Notes: generated from the letters alone by a model not told the origin. A stretch of DNA of 64,000 nt from Stieleria maiorica (GCF_008035925.1 NZ_CP036264.1:6605641-6669640); one strand, 5' to 3'; counted from the stretch's first letter, positions 27,348-36,586 are shown. Program-made: numbers and translations.

Positions 27348-27647
27348 CTACTTCTTGGCCGTCGGAGCGCTCGTCTTGAGAACTTTGCTCAAATCGTCGT
27401 GCGGACGTGGGATGACCTGAACGCTGACGACTTCGCCGATCCGTCCGGCGGCTGCCGCACCGGCGTCGGTGGCGGCTTTGACCGCAGCGACGTCGCCGCT
27501 GACGAACACGCTGACCAGACCGCTGCCGACCTTGTCCCAGCCCAGGAATTCGACGTTCGCCGCTTTCAACATTGCGTCGGCTGCTTCGACCAGGGAAACA
27601 AACCCTTTGCACTCGATCATGCCGAGTGCTTCATTACTCTTCGCCAT
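27348..27647 (-). CDS. BMC-H hexameric shell protein
   Basis: 99 residues from ATG at 27647: [40 protein letters not shown] and [17 protein letters not shown]. The C-terminal extension is rich in Lys, Thr and Ala. Together with the neighbouring paralogue it makes the two-hexamer set typical of PVM-type BMC loci. No BMC-T gene is present. Confidence 0.97.
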   Translation of the reverse strand: MAKSNEALGMIECKGFVSLVEAADAMLKAANVEFLGWDKVGSGLVSVFVSGDVAAVKAATDAGAAAAGRIGEVVSVQVIPRPHDDLSKVLKTSAPTAKK

Positions 27648-27688
27648 TGGAAATCTGCCTATTGATAGGAGAAAAGGAGGTGTAAGAA

Positions 27689-28417
27689 CTATTGGTGGCA
27701 GCCGCAGCCGCCCTTGGTTAATTCGACGGTCGAGGCACCGTCCAAGAAACACGCGTTGCCTTCATCGGTGTCGATGTGGACTTCTAACTTGGCCGCCTCG
27801 TCGGCACGCACCAGCACATCATCAAAGATCGTCGTGCAATCATGACTGGTGACTTTCAATTGCATCATGTCGCCGTTGGAGACACCGAAGTGTTCCGCGT
27901 CGAAGTAATTCATGTGCACGTGACGTGCCGCTCGGATCACGCCCTGTTCCAATTGGACGCTTCCGACCGGCCCGACCAGCACGCATCCGGGCGTCCCGTC
28001 GATGTGGCCGCTGTGGCGGACCGGTGCATCGATCCCCAGCGAGATCGAATCGGTGAACGCCAATTCGACTTGGCTGGCGCCGCGTGTCGGCCCCAGCACG
28101 CGGACGCTCGGCAACATCCGACGCCGCGGACCGACGATCATCACCGTCTGCTTGGCCGCGTAGAAGCCGTCCTGATAAAGGTCTTTGTCCGGTTCCAACA
28201 CCGAACCGGCACCGAACAAGATTTCGACGTGCTCGTCGGTCAGGTGGACGTGCCGCGCGGAAATGCTGACACGCAAGTTCGGTTTACCGTCGACCCAACC
28301 GGGAGGATCGTTTGCAGGGCCACTGTCGGGTCGAGCCGGCGATGTGCCGAGACCGCCTGCGATCGCGCGACGAACCAGGGATTCGATTCGGGCGCGGTCA
28401 ATTTGAGTCGCGTTCAT
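27689..28417 (-). CDS. pduL: Phosphate propanoyltransferase (PduL family)
   Basis: 242 residues. It moves the acyl group from CoA to phosphate, regenerating CoA inside the compartment. Two metal-binding His motifs are seen, [17 protein letters not shown] and [17 protein letters not shown]. The N-terminal helix [16 protein letters not shown] followed by a Pro/Gly linker is an encapsulation peptide. The C-terminus ends in a Cys-rich GGCGCHQ. It is the first enzyme gene after the regulator, 61 bp downstream. Confidence 0.95.
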   Translation of the reverse strand: MNATQIDRARIESLVRRAIAGGLGTSPARPDSGPANDPPGWVDGKPNLRVSISARHVHLTDEHVEILFGAGSVLEPDKDLYQDGFYAAKQTVMIVGPRRRMLPSVRVLGPTRGASQVELAFTDSISLGIDAPVRHSGHIDGTPGCVLVGPVGSVQLEQGVIRAARHVHMNYFDAEHFGVSNGDMMQLKVTSHDCTTIFDDVLVRADEAAKLEVHIDTDEGNACFLDGASTVELTKGGCGCHQ

Positions 28418-28478
28418 TCGGTTGCGAAAAGAATGGTTGGGAGGGGGAGAGGGGAAGTTAAATCGGAGTCCAAAGTGC

Positions 28479-29342
28479 CTACGCGTCGGGGCTGATGTCT
28501 GTGTCGGGATCGGTGCCGTTTTCGTCGTCGCGTCGGTTGTCCGCTAACACTAGTTCGATGCCGGCGTCGTCAATCCGCTTTTTCCACTGCGAAGCCAGAC
28601 CGCGGTCGGTCACGACACCCTGGACGTCCTCCAACCGGCACAAATGGGACAAGCTGACTTTGCCAAATTTCGTGTGATCGGTGACCACGTAGGCCTGGTC
28701 GGCCGCGGCCAGCATCGCTTTCTCGCTTTCGACCAGCATCATGTTGTTGTTGAAGTAGCCGCGCTCGTTGATCCCCGCGACCGACAAAAACGCCAGTCGA
28801 ACGTTGATCTGACGCAACATCGATTCGGCCATCGGCCCGATCGCCACCGCCGTGCGGCCGCGGACACATCCGCCGATCGTGACCAGGTCGATCGAGTCAC
28901 TGCTGGACAGCAGGTGCGCCACCGGCAAGCTGTTGGTGACCACCTGCAGCCGCCGCCCGACCAGACAACGCGCAAGTTCATAGGTCGTGCTGCCGCCGTC
29001 CAACAGGATCGTGTCGTGCTCCTCGATCAGCTCCGCCGCCGCCGCGCCGATCGCGGCCTTGACCGACCACGTCGTGTCCTTGCGGCCTTCGAACGCCCGG
29101 ATCGTTGCACTCTCGCCCGTCCAAAACACGCCGCCGTGGGTGCGGCGGACGTCGCCGGATTGCTCCAGCTGCTCCAAGTCGCGGCGGACCGTCGACTCGC
29201 TGACCGAAAGCGATTCGGCCAGCTCGCCCAACGACGCGAATCCGGTTTGGCGAACCATCCGGCGCATCCGCTCCCGCCGTCCGCCACTGGCCGATCGGGT
29301 GTCGCTGGGGATGCGGTTGGATGAATTGATGGTTCGGACCAC
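28479..29342 (-). CDS. DeoR-family transcriptional regulator of the BMC operon
   Basis: 287 residues from GTG at 29342. The N-terminal winged helix-turn-helix has the DeoR signature ([20 protein letters not shown], then [18 protein letters not shown]). The C-terminal DeoRC sensor fold ([39 protein letters not shown]) usually binds a sugar phosphate. It is the promoter-proximal gene of the operon, so it probably autoregulates and responds to a fuculose- or rhamnulose-phosphate type ligand. The ligand is inference. Confidence 0.92.
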   Translation of the reverse strand: MVRTINSSNRIPSDTRSASGGRRERMRRMVRQTGFASLGELAESLSVSESTVRRDLEQLEQSGDVRRTHGGVFWTGESATIRAFEGRKDTTWSVKAAIGAAAAELIEEHDTILLDGGSTTYELARCLVGRRLQVVTNSLPVAHLLSSSDSIDLVTIGGCVRGRTAVAIGPMAESMLRQINVRLAFLSVAGINERGYFNNNMMLVESEKAMLAAADQAYVVTDHTKFGKVSLSHLCRLEDVQGVVTDRGLASQWKKRIDDAGIELVLADNRRDDENGTDPDTDISPDA

Positions 29343-29377
29343 AAAAGTTGCCTAGTTTGCGCAGGTAATGCGTTTGG

Positions 29378-29403
29378 TGATAGCTTTCTATCAAACGTGA
29401 TAG
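29378..29403. promoter_or_regulatory. Candidate DeoR operator upstream of the BMC operon
   Basis: TGATAGCTTTCTATCA at 29378-29393 is an inverted repeat (TGATAG-N4-CTATCA). A third half-site, TGATAG, follows at 29398-29403. It lies 36 bp upstream of the regulator start, where autoregulatory operators are expected. Binding is not shown. Confidence 0.55.
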
Positions 29404-29492
29404 ATTTCAAGCACCTTGTGACGAAAATTAATCATTTCTGAAAGAATCCTTCCTTTTCAGGCCAATGGGGTGGGGGCTGAATTCCGCCGGAC

Positions 29493-29576
29493 GGGTGGTC
29501 TTCACCGCTACGTAGCTACGCTCGCCAGAGCGTGGAAAACACCCGAGGACCACCTTCTGGCGAAGGTAGCTACGCT
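29493..29576. repeat. Dispersed GTAGCTACG hairpin element
   Basis: GCTACGTAGCTACGCTCGCC pairs in part with TGGCGAAGGTAGCTACGC, and GGTGGTC with GACCACC. Related copies are at 39150-39289, 47677-47705 and 49056-49132. This copy lies in the gap between the DeoR gene and the divergent SDR gene. Confidence 0.75.
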
Positions 29577-29711
29577 GAAACGGTGTTCCCGCCTGTTCTT
29601 TCGGCTCTCCGGTTTCCGCGCTGTCGCCGCCGCGATACGCTTTTGCGAATCACGCGTTTTGCGGAATCATTGGGCGGACTGTTTCACTTCTTGCAGCGTC
29701 AACACATCACC

Positions 29712-30530
29712 ATGACTGAATTATCGGGAAAGCGGGCCATTGTCAGCGGGGCGTCACTCGGGATTGGGCGCGGCATCGCGGTTGAACTTGCTCGTGCCGG
29801 GGCGACCGTGGCGGTCAACTATCGGTCCAACGGCGACCAGGCCGACGAGGTGGTTGCCGAGTGCAAGGCGGCCGGCGGGGATGCGTTCAAGGTCCAAGCG
29901 GACGTTTCGGTCCAGGAAGAGGTCGAGGCGATGATGCGGTCGGCGATCGAGCGTCTGGGCGGGCTGGACATCGTGGTCAGCAATGCCGCCTACAGCGACC
30001 GGCACCTGATGCTGGAATCGGACATGGCGGAATTTCGCAAGACGATCGACGTCAGCATGTGGGGCGCGTTCTACATGGTTCGATCGGGCGCGGCCGAACT
30101 GGTCAAAGCCGGCAACGGCGGCAACATCGTCGTCATCAGCAGCCCTCATGCGCATTTGGCGATGCCCGGCGCGATGGCCTACAACATGGCCAAGGCGGCG
30201 AACGACCAAATGGCGCGGACGGCCGCCTGTGAGTTGGCCCAGCACCGGATCCGATGCAACATCATTCACCCCGGCTGGATCAACACGCCGGGAGAACGAA
30301 AGTTCTTTTCCGAAGAGACGCTGCAAACCGAGTCGGCCAAGCTGCCCTGGAAGCGACTCGGCGAGCCCTGTGAAATCGGCCGCGGCGTCGTGTTCCTGTG
30401 TCGCGAGGAAAGCGAGTACATCACCGGCAGCACGTTGACGATCGACGGCGGGATCCAGTTGCCCTGGCGTGACATGTTCCGCGTCGAAGAGACGGCGGCG
30501 ACGGCCAAGCCGATGTCGGACAACGGTTGA
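29712..30530 (+). CDS. Short-chain dehydrogenase/reductase
   Basis: 272 residues from ATG at 29712; upstream codons in frame come from the repeat. The classical SDR nucleotide site is ISGASLGIGRG-like (VSGASLGIGRGIAVELARAG), with NAAYSD for the NAG motif, catalytic Ser in VVISSPHAH and Tyr/Lys in YNMAKAANDQ. The end ITGSTLTIDGGIQLP is typical. It is divergent from the BMC operon, so it may act on a related sugar, for example as a fucose or rhamnose dehydrogenase. That is context only. Confidence 0.85.
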   Translation: MTELSGKRAIVSGASLGIGRGIAVELARAGATVAVNYRSNGDQADEVVAECKAAGGDAFKVQADVSVQEEVEAMMRSAIERLGGLDIVVSNAAYSDRHLMLESDMAEFRKTIDVSMWGAFYMVRSGAAELVKAGNGGNIVVISSPHAHLAMPGAMAYNMAKAANDQMARTAACELAQHRIRCNIIHPGWINTPGERKFFSEETLQTESAKLPWKRLGEPCEIGRGVVFLCREESEYITGSTLTIDGGIQLPWRDMFRVEETAATAKPMSDNG

Positions 30531-30573
30531 CGCATCCTGGGATCGACTTCCGGCCTATCGATGCGTTCGAAAA

Positions 30574-30688
30574 GTCGCCGTGTTCTCCGAACTCGGCGAG
30601 CGCGAAATGTCGCCGTGTTCTCCGAACTCGGTGAGCGCGAAAAAGCGAAGCTTTGCCCCGCGCCGACCTCGGAGAGAACGGCGACTGT
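30574..30688. repeat. Tandem 35-bp repeat closed by an inverted copy, second locus
   Basis: Two direct units (GTCGCCGTGTTCTCCGAACT at 30574 and 30609), the same AAAAAGCGAAGCTTTGCCCC spacer and an inverted GCCGACCTCGGAGAGAACGG. It is nearly identical to 11370-11518 with one unit fewer, and again lies between convergent genes. Confidence 0.88.
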
Positions 30689-30714
30689 CCAGCCCGATCG
30701 AAAACGAAGCCGAG

Positions 30715-33192
30715 CTACTTCTCTTCTCGGATCTCCGCGAGCGCCTCTGCGTAACGCCGACCGAATTCCAGCAGCGATTGTCGGTCGAAGTGAACGTTAT
30801 CGCTTTTAAGCGTCAGCCCGGTCGACTCGACCAGCGCGCACGCCGGCAGCTCCGCAGCGACTTCGCGATGAGCCTGGTCGACTCGCTTTCGATCTTCCGT
30901 CCATTTCGGCGCGTCGCGCTGCGCCAGCCCGCCGATGATGATCGGAGTCGTCTCGCCGACGTGACTGCGGAATCGACCAAACACGTCGATCAGGTTCGCT
31001 TTGTAGGCCTCGGCCAGCCCGGGTTTGCAATCCGATTCGCCTTGATGCCACAGGATGCCTTTGAACGTTCCGCTGGCCATCGCCGTTTGGATTCGCGCCA
31101 GGGCATCGTCATAGGGATGAGTTTTGGTTTGGGGGTGATATCCGCCGGGTGCCCAGGCGGCGATGGGCGATCCGCCGACCGCACAGGGGACCAGTCCGAC
31201 GGTGACGTCGGGGTGTTCGGCGGCGTAGCGTCTTGCGAAACCTCGGCCAAGTCCCACGCCGGCGATCGATTTGTCGAAATGCAGCGGGTCGGTCGCGGGC
31301 ACCCAATTCCCCTCGCGGTCGAGCATCAGAATTCTCGGATCGGGGACGCGGTCGGCCGGGGTGACGATTCCGCGGCCGGCCATGTTGGATTGCCCGGCCA
31401 ACAGGAACAGGTGGAACTGGTCCTTTGCCGGCACGTCGGCGCTGGTGATCGTCACGCCGCCGAGTTCGATCATCGGGCCGTCGCTTTGACGCGATACTTG
31501 AAGCGTCGCTTTTCCCGCGTCGAGGTTCACCATGCCGAGCGACTGCTGCGTGAAGTACAGCATGCGGCGGGGAGTGGCCTGGGAATCCCGGTCGGGGCGT
31601 ACCACCGATTCGGATTTGAATCGTCGCAGCGTCGACGAGATCTTTTGATCGGCGATCGACGCGGCGACGGTCACGTCTTTGGCGTCGCAAACGTAGTGCA
31701 GCGTGATTTGGTAGCGGCCGGATTGGGCGATGTCGACCGGCCAAGAGACCTTGTCGGTTGCGGCGGTCCAGTTGTCGACCCAGCTGTGCGCCCAGCTGAT
31801 ACCGTCGGCAAATCCCGGGTTGCCGGTCAATTGTGCGTCGACCGATGGGATGAAGGTCGGTCGTTGTTTGGTGACCGGTACGTGTCGCGTCGACGTGATG
31901 CTGTCGTTGATGGAATCGACATAAACCTTGATCTCGGATTTCAAACGCTCGGTCGTTTCCGGGTGCTGATCGGCGATGTTGGATTCTTGGCCAGGATCGG
32001 TGGTCATGTCGAACAGCGCCGCCTTACCGTTTTCGATGGTCAATCGATATTGATTGGTACGAACGGCGGCTTTACCGAACTTTTTAAGCTGCGATTGGTT
32101 CGGGCGGTAGGTCAAGATCGATCGGTCGGCCAGTGCCGGGTCGGCGCCGTCACGAATCAAATTCACCAGGCTCTTGCCGTCCAGCTTTGCTGAGTCATCC
32201 AGCGGGACATCGCACCACTGGGCGAGTGTTGGCAATAGGTCGATGTGGCCGGTGATCTGCTGGATGGTTCGTGGTTGGACCTTTTCCGGCCAGCGGATGA
32301 AGCAGGGCACGCGGCATCCGCCTTCGTGCACGCTGCCTTTGGCGCCGCGCATACCGCCGTTGAATCGTTTTCCGTTGGGGCCGTTGTCGGTCAAGAACAA
32401 GACGATGGTGTCGTTCGTTTTTCCCGACTGTTCCAGCGTGCCCAGCAATCGCGCGACGTTGTCGTCGATGTTTTCGACCATCGCGTAGACCGCCGCGGTC
32501 TTCTCGGAAATCTCTCCGGTGTCGTACTTGTCGAACAGGTCCTGGCGGACTTGGAACGGTCCGTGCGGTGCGTTGTACGGCACGTAGCAGAAGAACGGCT
32601 GGTCGCGAGGTGTCTTGAGAAATTCGATCGCCGCATCGGTCAGCACGTCGGTGATGTAGCCCTCGGTTCGGACGGGGATGCCGTTTCGTTCCAGGATCGG
32701 GTCGTCATACAGGTTAAAGTGGCCGCCACAGAATCCGAAAAATTCTTCGAACCCTTGGCCGTTGGGGTGCAGCGGCATTTGGGCGCCGTTGTGCCATTTG
32801 CCGAAGCACCCGGTCGCATAGCCGGCATCGCGAAACCGCTCCGCGATGGTGGTTTCGCCCGCACGCATGACTTCGCGGCGACTGGTGACGCCGGCCACAC
32901 CGGTGCGTTCGGGGTACCGTCCGGTCAGCAGGGCGGCCCGCGTGGGGGCACACACCGGCGAGACATAAAACCGGTTCAGCCGAACGCTTTCGCCAGCCAA
33001 TCGGTCCAACGCCGGCGTCGAAATGATCGGATTGTCATGGGTTCCCAAGTCGCCCCAACCCTGGTCATCGGTCAAGATCAGCAGGACGTTCGGGCGAGTG
33101 GTTGATTCGGCCCTCAGCAACGGAGTGGCCAGGGTCGCGACGACGAGAACGGCGAGTGTCGTGATTCGATGGAGCAAAAGACGCGGGGACAT
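30715..33192 (-). CDS. Sulfatase fused to SGNH-type carbohydrate acetylesterase
   Basis: 825 residues from ATG at 33192, with a signal peptide at 1-28. Residues 30 to about 460 are a type I sulfatase: NVLLILTDDQGWGDLG metal site, Cys81 of CAPTRAALLTGRYPERTG (CxPxR, converted to formylglycine), GKWH and TDNGPNGK. A beta-sandwich linker follows. Residues from about 592 form a sialate-esterase-like SGNH domain: nucleophile Ser602 in LLAGQSNMAGRG, WHQGESD, and a C-terminal DNVHFD pair. It would remove sulfate and acetyl groups from an exported polysaccharide substrate. Its nearness to the fucose/rhamnose-type BMC suggests sulfated fucans or ulvan-like glycans, as inference. Confidence 0.9.
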   Translation of the reverse strand: MSPRLLLHRITTLAVLVVATLATPLLRAESTTRPNVLLILTDDQGWGDLGTHDNPIISTPALDRLAGESVRLNRFYVSPVCAPTRAALLTGRYPERTGVAGVTSRREVMRAGETTIAERFRDAGYATGCFGKWHNGAQMPLHPNGQGFEEFFGFCGGHFNLYDDPILERNGIPVRTEGYITDVLTDAAIEFLKTPRDQPFFCYVPYNAPHGPFQVRQDLFDKYDTGEISEKTAAVYAMVENIDDNVARLLGTLEQSGKTNDTIVLFLTDNGPNGKRFNGGMRGAKGSVHEGGCRVPCFIRWPEKVQPRTIQQITGHIDLLPTLAQWCDVPLDDSAKLDGKSLVNLIRDGADPALADRSILTYRPNQSQLKKFGKAAVRTNQYRLTIENGKAALFDMTTDPGQESNIADQHPETTERLKSEIKVYVDSINDSITSTRHVPVTKQRPTFIPSVDAQLTGNPGFADGISWAHSWVDNWTAATDKVSWPVDIAQSGRYQITLHYVCDAKDVTVAASIADQKISSTLRRFKSESVVRPDRDSQATPRRMLYFTQQSLGMVNLDAGKATLQVSRQSDGPMIELGGVTITSADVPAKDQFHLFLLAGQSNMAGRGIVTPADRVPDPRILMLDREGNWVPATDPLHFDKSIAGVGLGRGFARRYAAEHPDVTVGLVPCAVGGSPIAAWAPGGYHPQTKTHPYDDALARIQTAMASGTFKGILWHQGESDCKPGLAEAYKANLIDVFGRFRSHVGETTPIIIGGLAQRDAPKWTEDRKRVDQAHREVAAELPACALVESTGLTLKSDNVHFDRQSLLEFGRRYAEALAEIREEK

Positions 33193-33313
33193 GCTGGCGG
33201 GGACCGGGATAACTTGGATGGGGAAACTGGAGACCGTGTTAGATCTTAGCCAAGTTTTTTCGGCTTCGGGGCCGGCACGATGCCCCGACCACGTCGATTC
33301 GATTCGGATCGTT

Positions 33314-33367
33314 GGGCAAAACGATGGGGGCAAAACGATGGGGGCAAAACGATGGGGGCAAAACGAT
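33314..33367. repeat. Four 14-bp tandem repeats
   Basis: GGGGGCAAAACGAT is repeated four times with one short first unit. It lies upstream of the sulfatase gene, in a 520-bp gap that also holds a hairpin-like ACCGATAGGAC / GTCCTATCGAT pair at 33408-33472. No gene is seen in the gap. Confidence 0.8.
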
Positions 33368-33713
33368 AAAAGGCCGAAGGGGATGTGGCAGGGAGCGTCC
33401 AATGGGACCGATAGGACACACAGGACAGATAAGTCCCCTACGTCCTCTTGGTCCTATCGATCGCGGGGCGGTTTGACACGTCGGTTGGCCCGGCCTTCCG
33501 CAGGACGCAACGTTCCGCCGGCGCGAATGCCGCTGGAGACTCCCGCCCGGACGACGCTCAAATCATGTGGGATGTTCTCCAGTCCGCGCGACTTCGAGAT
33601 CCGCTGCGGGAGAGCCATTTGGCGACGTCCAATCGACAGAATGCGAGTACGTTACAATTGCGTGCCCCCGTTTCCTCCCAGCCCGATTCGAGCGATATCA
33701 AAGTCGAGAACTG

Positions 33714-34655
33714 ATGAAAAAAAAGATCCTCGAGCTATTGCCCTACCTAGGCTTGGAAACGGTTGAACCCTACGACGACGCGAGCCGACAATCCTGTTTT
33801 GGGCAACTGAAGGGCAACATTCCGAAGGACGTCGAGGCCTTCTACTCCATCACCGACGGAGGTGAGATACCATCGATCGAATGTCGGTTCTATGGCTTGG
33901 ACGAGGCTTTGGAGCTTGCAGAGGAAATCAGAGAAATGCAAACTTCGCTGCCCTTGCTGCCGGTTTTTGAGGCATCTGGAGAGGCGTCCGATCCGTGCTG
34001 TGTGTTGCTAGGGGAAGGTTTGGCTGGAACGATCGTCCAGCTTTGCCATGACGTCGGCTCGCGCGTTCATGCGCCAAGCTTTCTTGATTTTTTGACAGCG
34101 ATCACGGAGACCGAGGAAGGGCCGCTTGCCGCATCCGACCATAAGTTTTGCTTTCCAAAGCGTCTGACAAAGAAAGAGAAACTGATCGCATTGAAACTCC
34201 TTGACCTATCCTCGGAGCCGGTTGATCCCGATTCGCCCTGTGTGAATGCAGAATACGAACCCGAGCTTTTGATCGCTTTGGCGCAAAGCATGACAACGCC
34301 CCAAGCGATGCCCGAGTTGTTCGACCCGCTTGACCTAAAGGACGGAAGGGCCCGCCACAAAGCTGCGGTAAATCTTTACTACTGTGAGACGCCGGCGGCC
34401 AATGCGAAGCTTGAGAACTACTGCAGGGTGATGAATGACTTTGCTCGGTCACTGCGGCAAGCCCTTGCGAGCGATGGGCATAAACTCTCATTAAAGAATG
34501 CGGACGGCATTGTGCCCACGACTTGGCTGGTCTACCGAAACCGCCAAGTTCTAGTGGATGATGTTTATTCGACGGCGGCTTCGCCGAAATGCTGGGAACC
34601 GATGCGTCAATGGATTCAAGAGATGGATGAGCTGCTCGGAAAGTTCGAGGATTGA
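33714..34655 (+). CDS. SMI1/KNR4 (SUKH)-like protein
   Basis: 313 residues from ATG at 33714 (MKKKILELLPYLG). The N-terminal half resembles SMI1/KNR4/SUKH proteins: NIPKDVEAFYSITDGGEIPS, then an acidic loop region with YGLDEALELAEEI. The C-terminal half is not recognised. SUKH proteins are often immunity proteins against toxin nucleases or deaminases, but no toxin gene is adjacent. By eye its base composition is more AT-rich than its neighbours, which would fit recent acquisition. Confidence 0.5.
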   Translation: MKKKILELLPYLGLETVEPYDDASRQSCFGQLKGNIPKDVEAFYSITDGGEIPSIECRFYGLDEALELAEEIREMQTSLPLLPVFEASGEASDPCCVLLGEGLAGTIVQLCHDVGSRVHAPSFLDFLTAITETEEGPLAASDHKFCFPKRLTKKEKLIALKLLDLSSEPVDPDSPCVNAEYEPELLIALAQSMTTPQAMPELFDPLDLKDGRARHKAAVNLYYCETPAANAKLENYCRVMNDFARSLRQALASDGHKLSLKNADGIVPTTWLVYRNRQVLVDDVYSTAASPKCWEPMRQWIQEMDELLGKFED

Positions 34656-34991
34656 CGAGATCCGATACAGCCGCCGACGTGGCTGAGTCGTCGTCGCAAC
34701 GGTCGGCTGGTTTGGGAGCGGGCGGTTGAGGCGTTTTCCCTGGGCGATCTTGTTGCACAGATTGTGCCAATCCGTTTTGTGGTGACTCTGCCGGAATGAT
34801 CCCCGCAGTGGCTCGCCGCTTTGCCTTGCCGTGCGGTCGTGCACACCGGGATACTCGGTAGGTGCGACAGCGACGCGCTTTGTAAAATCCGATACGATGA
34901 ACGGTGTGGGGGCTTCCTTTCGGGATTGCTTCGGCCCGCAACTTGCATTGTCGGTTTGGTGATCCCCAGCACTTTCAAGGAGCACTGAATC
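34656..34991. other. Intergenic region
   Basis: About 335 bp without a convincing gene. AAGGAG at 34976-34981 is a good ribosome binding site for the DUF2267 gene at 34992. Nothing else stands out. Confidence 0.5.
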
Positions 34992-35528
34992 ATGGCTGGC
35001 AAAGTCGTCTATCAGAACGTGCACGGTATCGAGGAGTGTTTCATCATCGCCGACGATGAACCCGGCGATCAATCTGGCAGTTCCAAGGCGTTACACCGTC
35101 CGCACAAGAACGTTCCCGCACTCGCCGCGACGGTTCAAAAGACGAAGCATTGGATCAAAGCATTGATGCGGGAATTGCAATGGGAGGATGCACGCAAGGC
35201 GTATCACGGTCTGTGCGTGGTGTTGCACGTGCTGCGCGACCGCTTGACCATCCACGAGACCGCTGATTTGGCCTCCGAGTTGCCGATGCTGCTGCGCGGG
35301 ATGTTCTACGAAGGCTGGCAACCGGACCATGTTCCTGTCAAGGATCGCTCCAAAGCCGCGTTTTTGACGCATGTTTCCGAAGGCTTTCCGAACGATCCCG
35401 AGGTGGATGCGGAGCGGTTGACACGCGCCGTGCTGAGCGTCCTGGCCCGCCGCGTCAGCGAAGGAGAGATCAACGACATCCGAGCGGTCATCCCCGAGTC
35501 GCTGCGCGAACTGTTTCCTAAACGTTGA
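34992..35528 (+). CDS. DUF2267 family protein
   Basis: 178 residues with a strong ribosome binding site. Residues from about 40 onward form a helical DUF2267 domain: VQKTKHWIKALMRELQWEDA, AYHGLCVVLHVLRDRLT, LASELPMLLRGMFYEGW and AVLSVLARRVSEGEINDIRAV. The Cys-containing N-terminal 35 residues are extra. DUF2267 proteins are small helical proteins often found near universal-stress-protein genes; their molecular role is unknown. Confidence 0.8.
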   Translation: MAGKVVYQNVHGIEECFIIADDEPGDQSGSSKALHRPHKNVPALAATVQKTKHWIKALMRELQWEDARKAYHGLCVVLHVLRDRLTIHETADLASELPMLLRGMFYEGWQPDHVPVKDRSKAAFLTHVSEGFPNDPEVDAERLTRAVLSVLARRVSEGEINDIRAVIPESLRELFPKR

Positions 35529-35656
35529 TGTTGATTGTGGGAATGTTGTTCAATCCTCGGAAGGCCGACCATCGGTTTGTTATCATGAAAAGGTGCGTGG
35601 CGGCGCCAACCGTCGAGTGATTGTTCGGCCGATCTCCTCTCCCCAAGGAAGTGACG

Positions 35657-35971
35657 ATGCCACACTCAACGCAACAGAAGGTGATCGAGTTCATGGGCGG
35701 TCCGTTGGACGGGCATCGCGAACCGCTGGCGGTCACCGTGGAACAACTGCCCAAGCAGATCGTCTGTTACATCAGCGCGAACGTCTTTCGCCAGCTTGAC
35801 GGCAGGCAGAACGAATACGAAAGCTCGGTCACCAGCTTGGTGATCTATCAGCGCGAGAATCAACAGCAGACGTGGAACTACGCATTCGCAGGCTCGTTTG
35901 CTCCCCACGAACGCTCCTCGGAGTCCTCCGACCGGCATCGCACGACAAGGCAGAATGACAAGTCGGCCTGA
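35657..35971 (+). CDS. Small conserved-looking hypothetical protein
   Basis: 104 residues from ATG at 35657, with AAGGAAGTGACG upstream. MPHSTQQKVIEFMGGPLDGH has the GGPLDG motif seen in small phage-like and planctomycete hypotheticals. The middle is a plausible beta-rich domain (LVIYQRENQQQTWNYAFAG), while the last 25 residues are low-complexity and charged. I do not recognise a function. Confidence 0.5.
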   Translation: MPHSTQQKVIEFMGGPLDGHREPLAVTVEQLPKQIVCYISANVFRQLDGRQNEYESSVTSLVIYQRENQQQTWNYAFAGSFAPHERSSESSDRHRTTRQNDKSA

Positions 35972-35982
35972 TCGCACCCCGC

Positions 35983-36033
35983 TTCTCTCTGGGCTTCTCT
36001 CTGGGCCTCTCTCTGGGCCTCTCTCTGGGCCTC
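35983..36033. repeat. Four 12-bp tandem repeats
   Basis: CTCTCTGGGC(C/T)T is repeated four times just upstream of the MarR gene promoter. It is pyrimidine-rich on the plus strand. Confidence 0.8.
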
Positions 36034-36062
36034 GCGCACACTGGCGGGCTTGACAAAGTGTC

Positions 36063-36072
36063 TGTTGCAACA
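36063..36072. promoter_or_regulatory. MarR-type operator upstream of marR
   Basis: TGTTGCAACA is a perfect 10-bp palindrome 12 bp before the MarR start. It is repeated before the pirin gene (36587-36596), with a related arrangement near 39090. Confidence 0.6.
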
Positions 36073-36084
36073 TATATCTAGGGC

Positions 36085-36564
36085 ATGGAACCGAATAAGG
36101 CAAAATCGTTGGCGGACGAGATCGGCAAACGCGGTCCGTTTGCCAGTTTGCAGCAGGAGACGTACCTGAACCTGTTGCGGACGTCGACGCAATTGCACCG
36201 TGCGTTCGTTCAGCTGTTTGAATCGGTCGGGATTTCCGATTCCCAGTACAACGTGCTGCGAATCCTGCAGGGAACAGGCAAGCCGATGCAGATTTACCAG
36301 ATCGGCCAACACATGATCACGCCCCAGGCGGACATCTCGCGTCTGATCGATCGTTTGGCCAAAGCAGAACTGGTCAAACGAGCACGCTGCGACGAAGACC
36401 GCCGGGTGGTCTGGATCCAGTTGGCTCCGAAAGGGCGCGCGGCACTGAAAAAACTGGCCAAACCGCTGGAGAAACTGCATCAGACGCAATTTCGGCACCT
36501 TTCCGATCAGGATCTGGCGACGTTGAACGAGTTGTTGTTTCGCGCCCGGCAGAGCGAGCCTTGA
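36085..36564 (+). CDS. MarR-family transcriptional regulator
   Basis: 159 residues with the winged helix of MarR proteins: YNVLRILQGTGKPMQIYQIG, MITPQADISRLIDRLAKAEL, CDEDRRVVWIQLAPKGRAAL. MarR regulators bind short palindromes as dimers and release them on contact with phenolics or oxidants. The palindrome TGTTGCAACA stands just before this gene and before the pirin gene, so autoregulation and control of the redox-stress cluster to the right are likely. Confidence 0.9.
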   Translation: MEPNKAKSLADEIGKRGPFASLQQETYLNLLRTSTQLHRAFVQLFESVGISDSQYNVLRILQGTGKPMQIYQIGQHMITPQADISRLIDRLAKAELVKRARCDEDRRVVWIQLAPKGRAALKKLAKPLEKLHQTQFRHLSDQDLATLNELLFRARQSEP

Positions 36565-36586
36565 GGAGTTTTTTTTGCTGGATATC

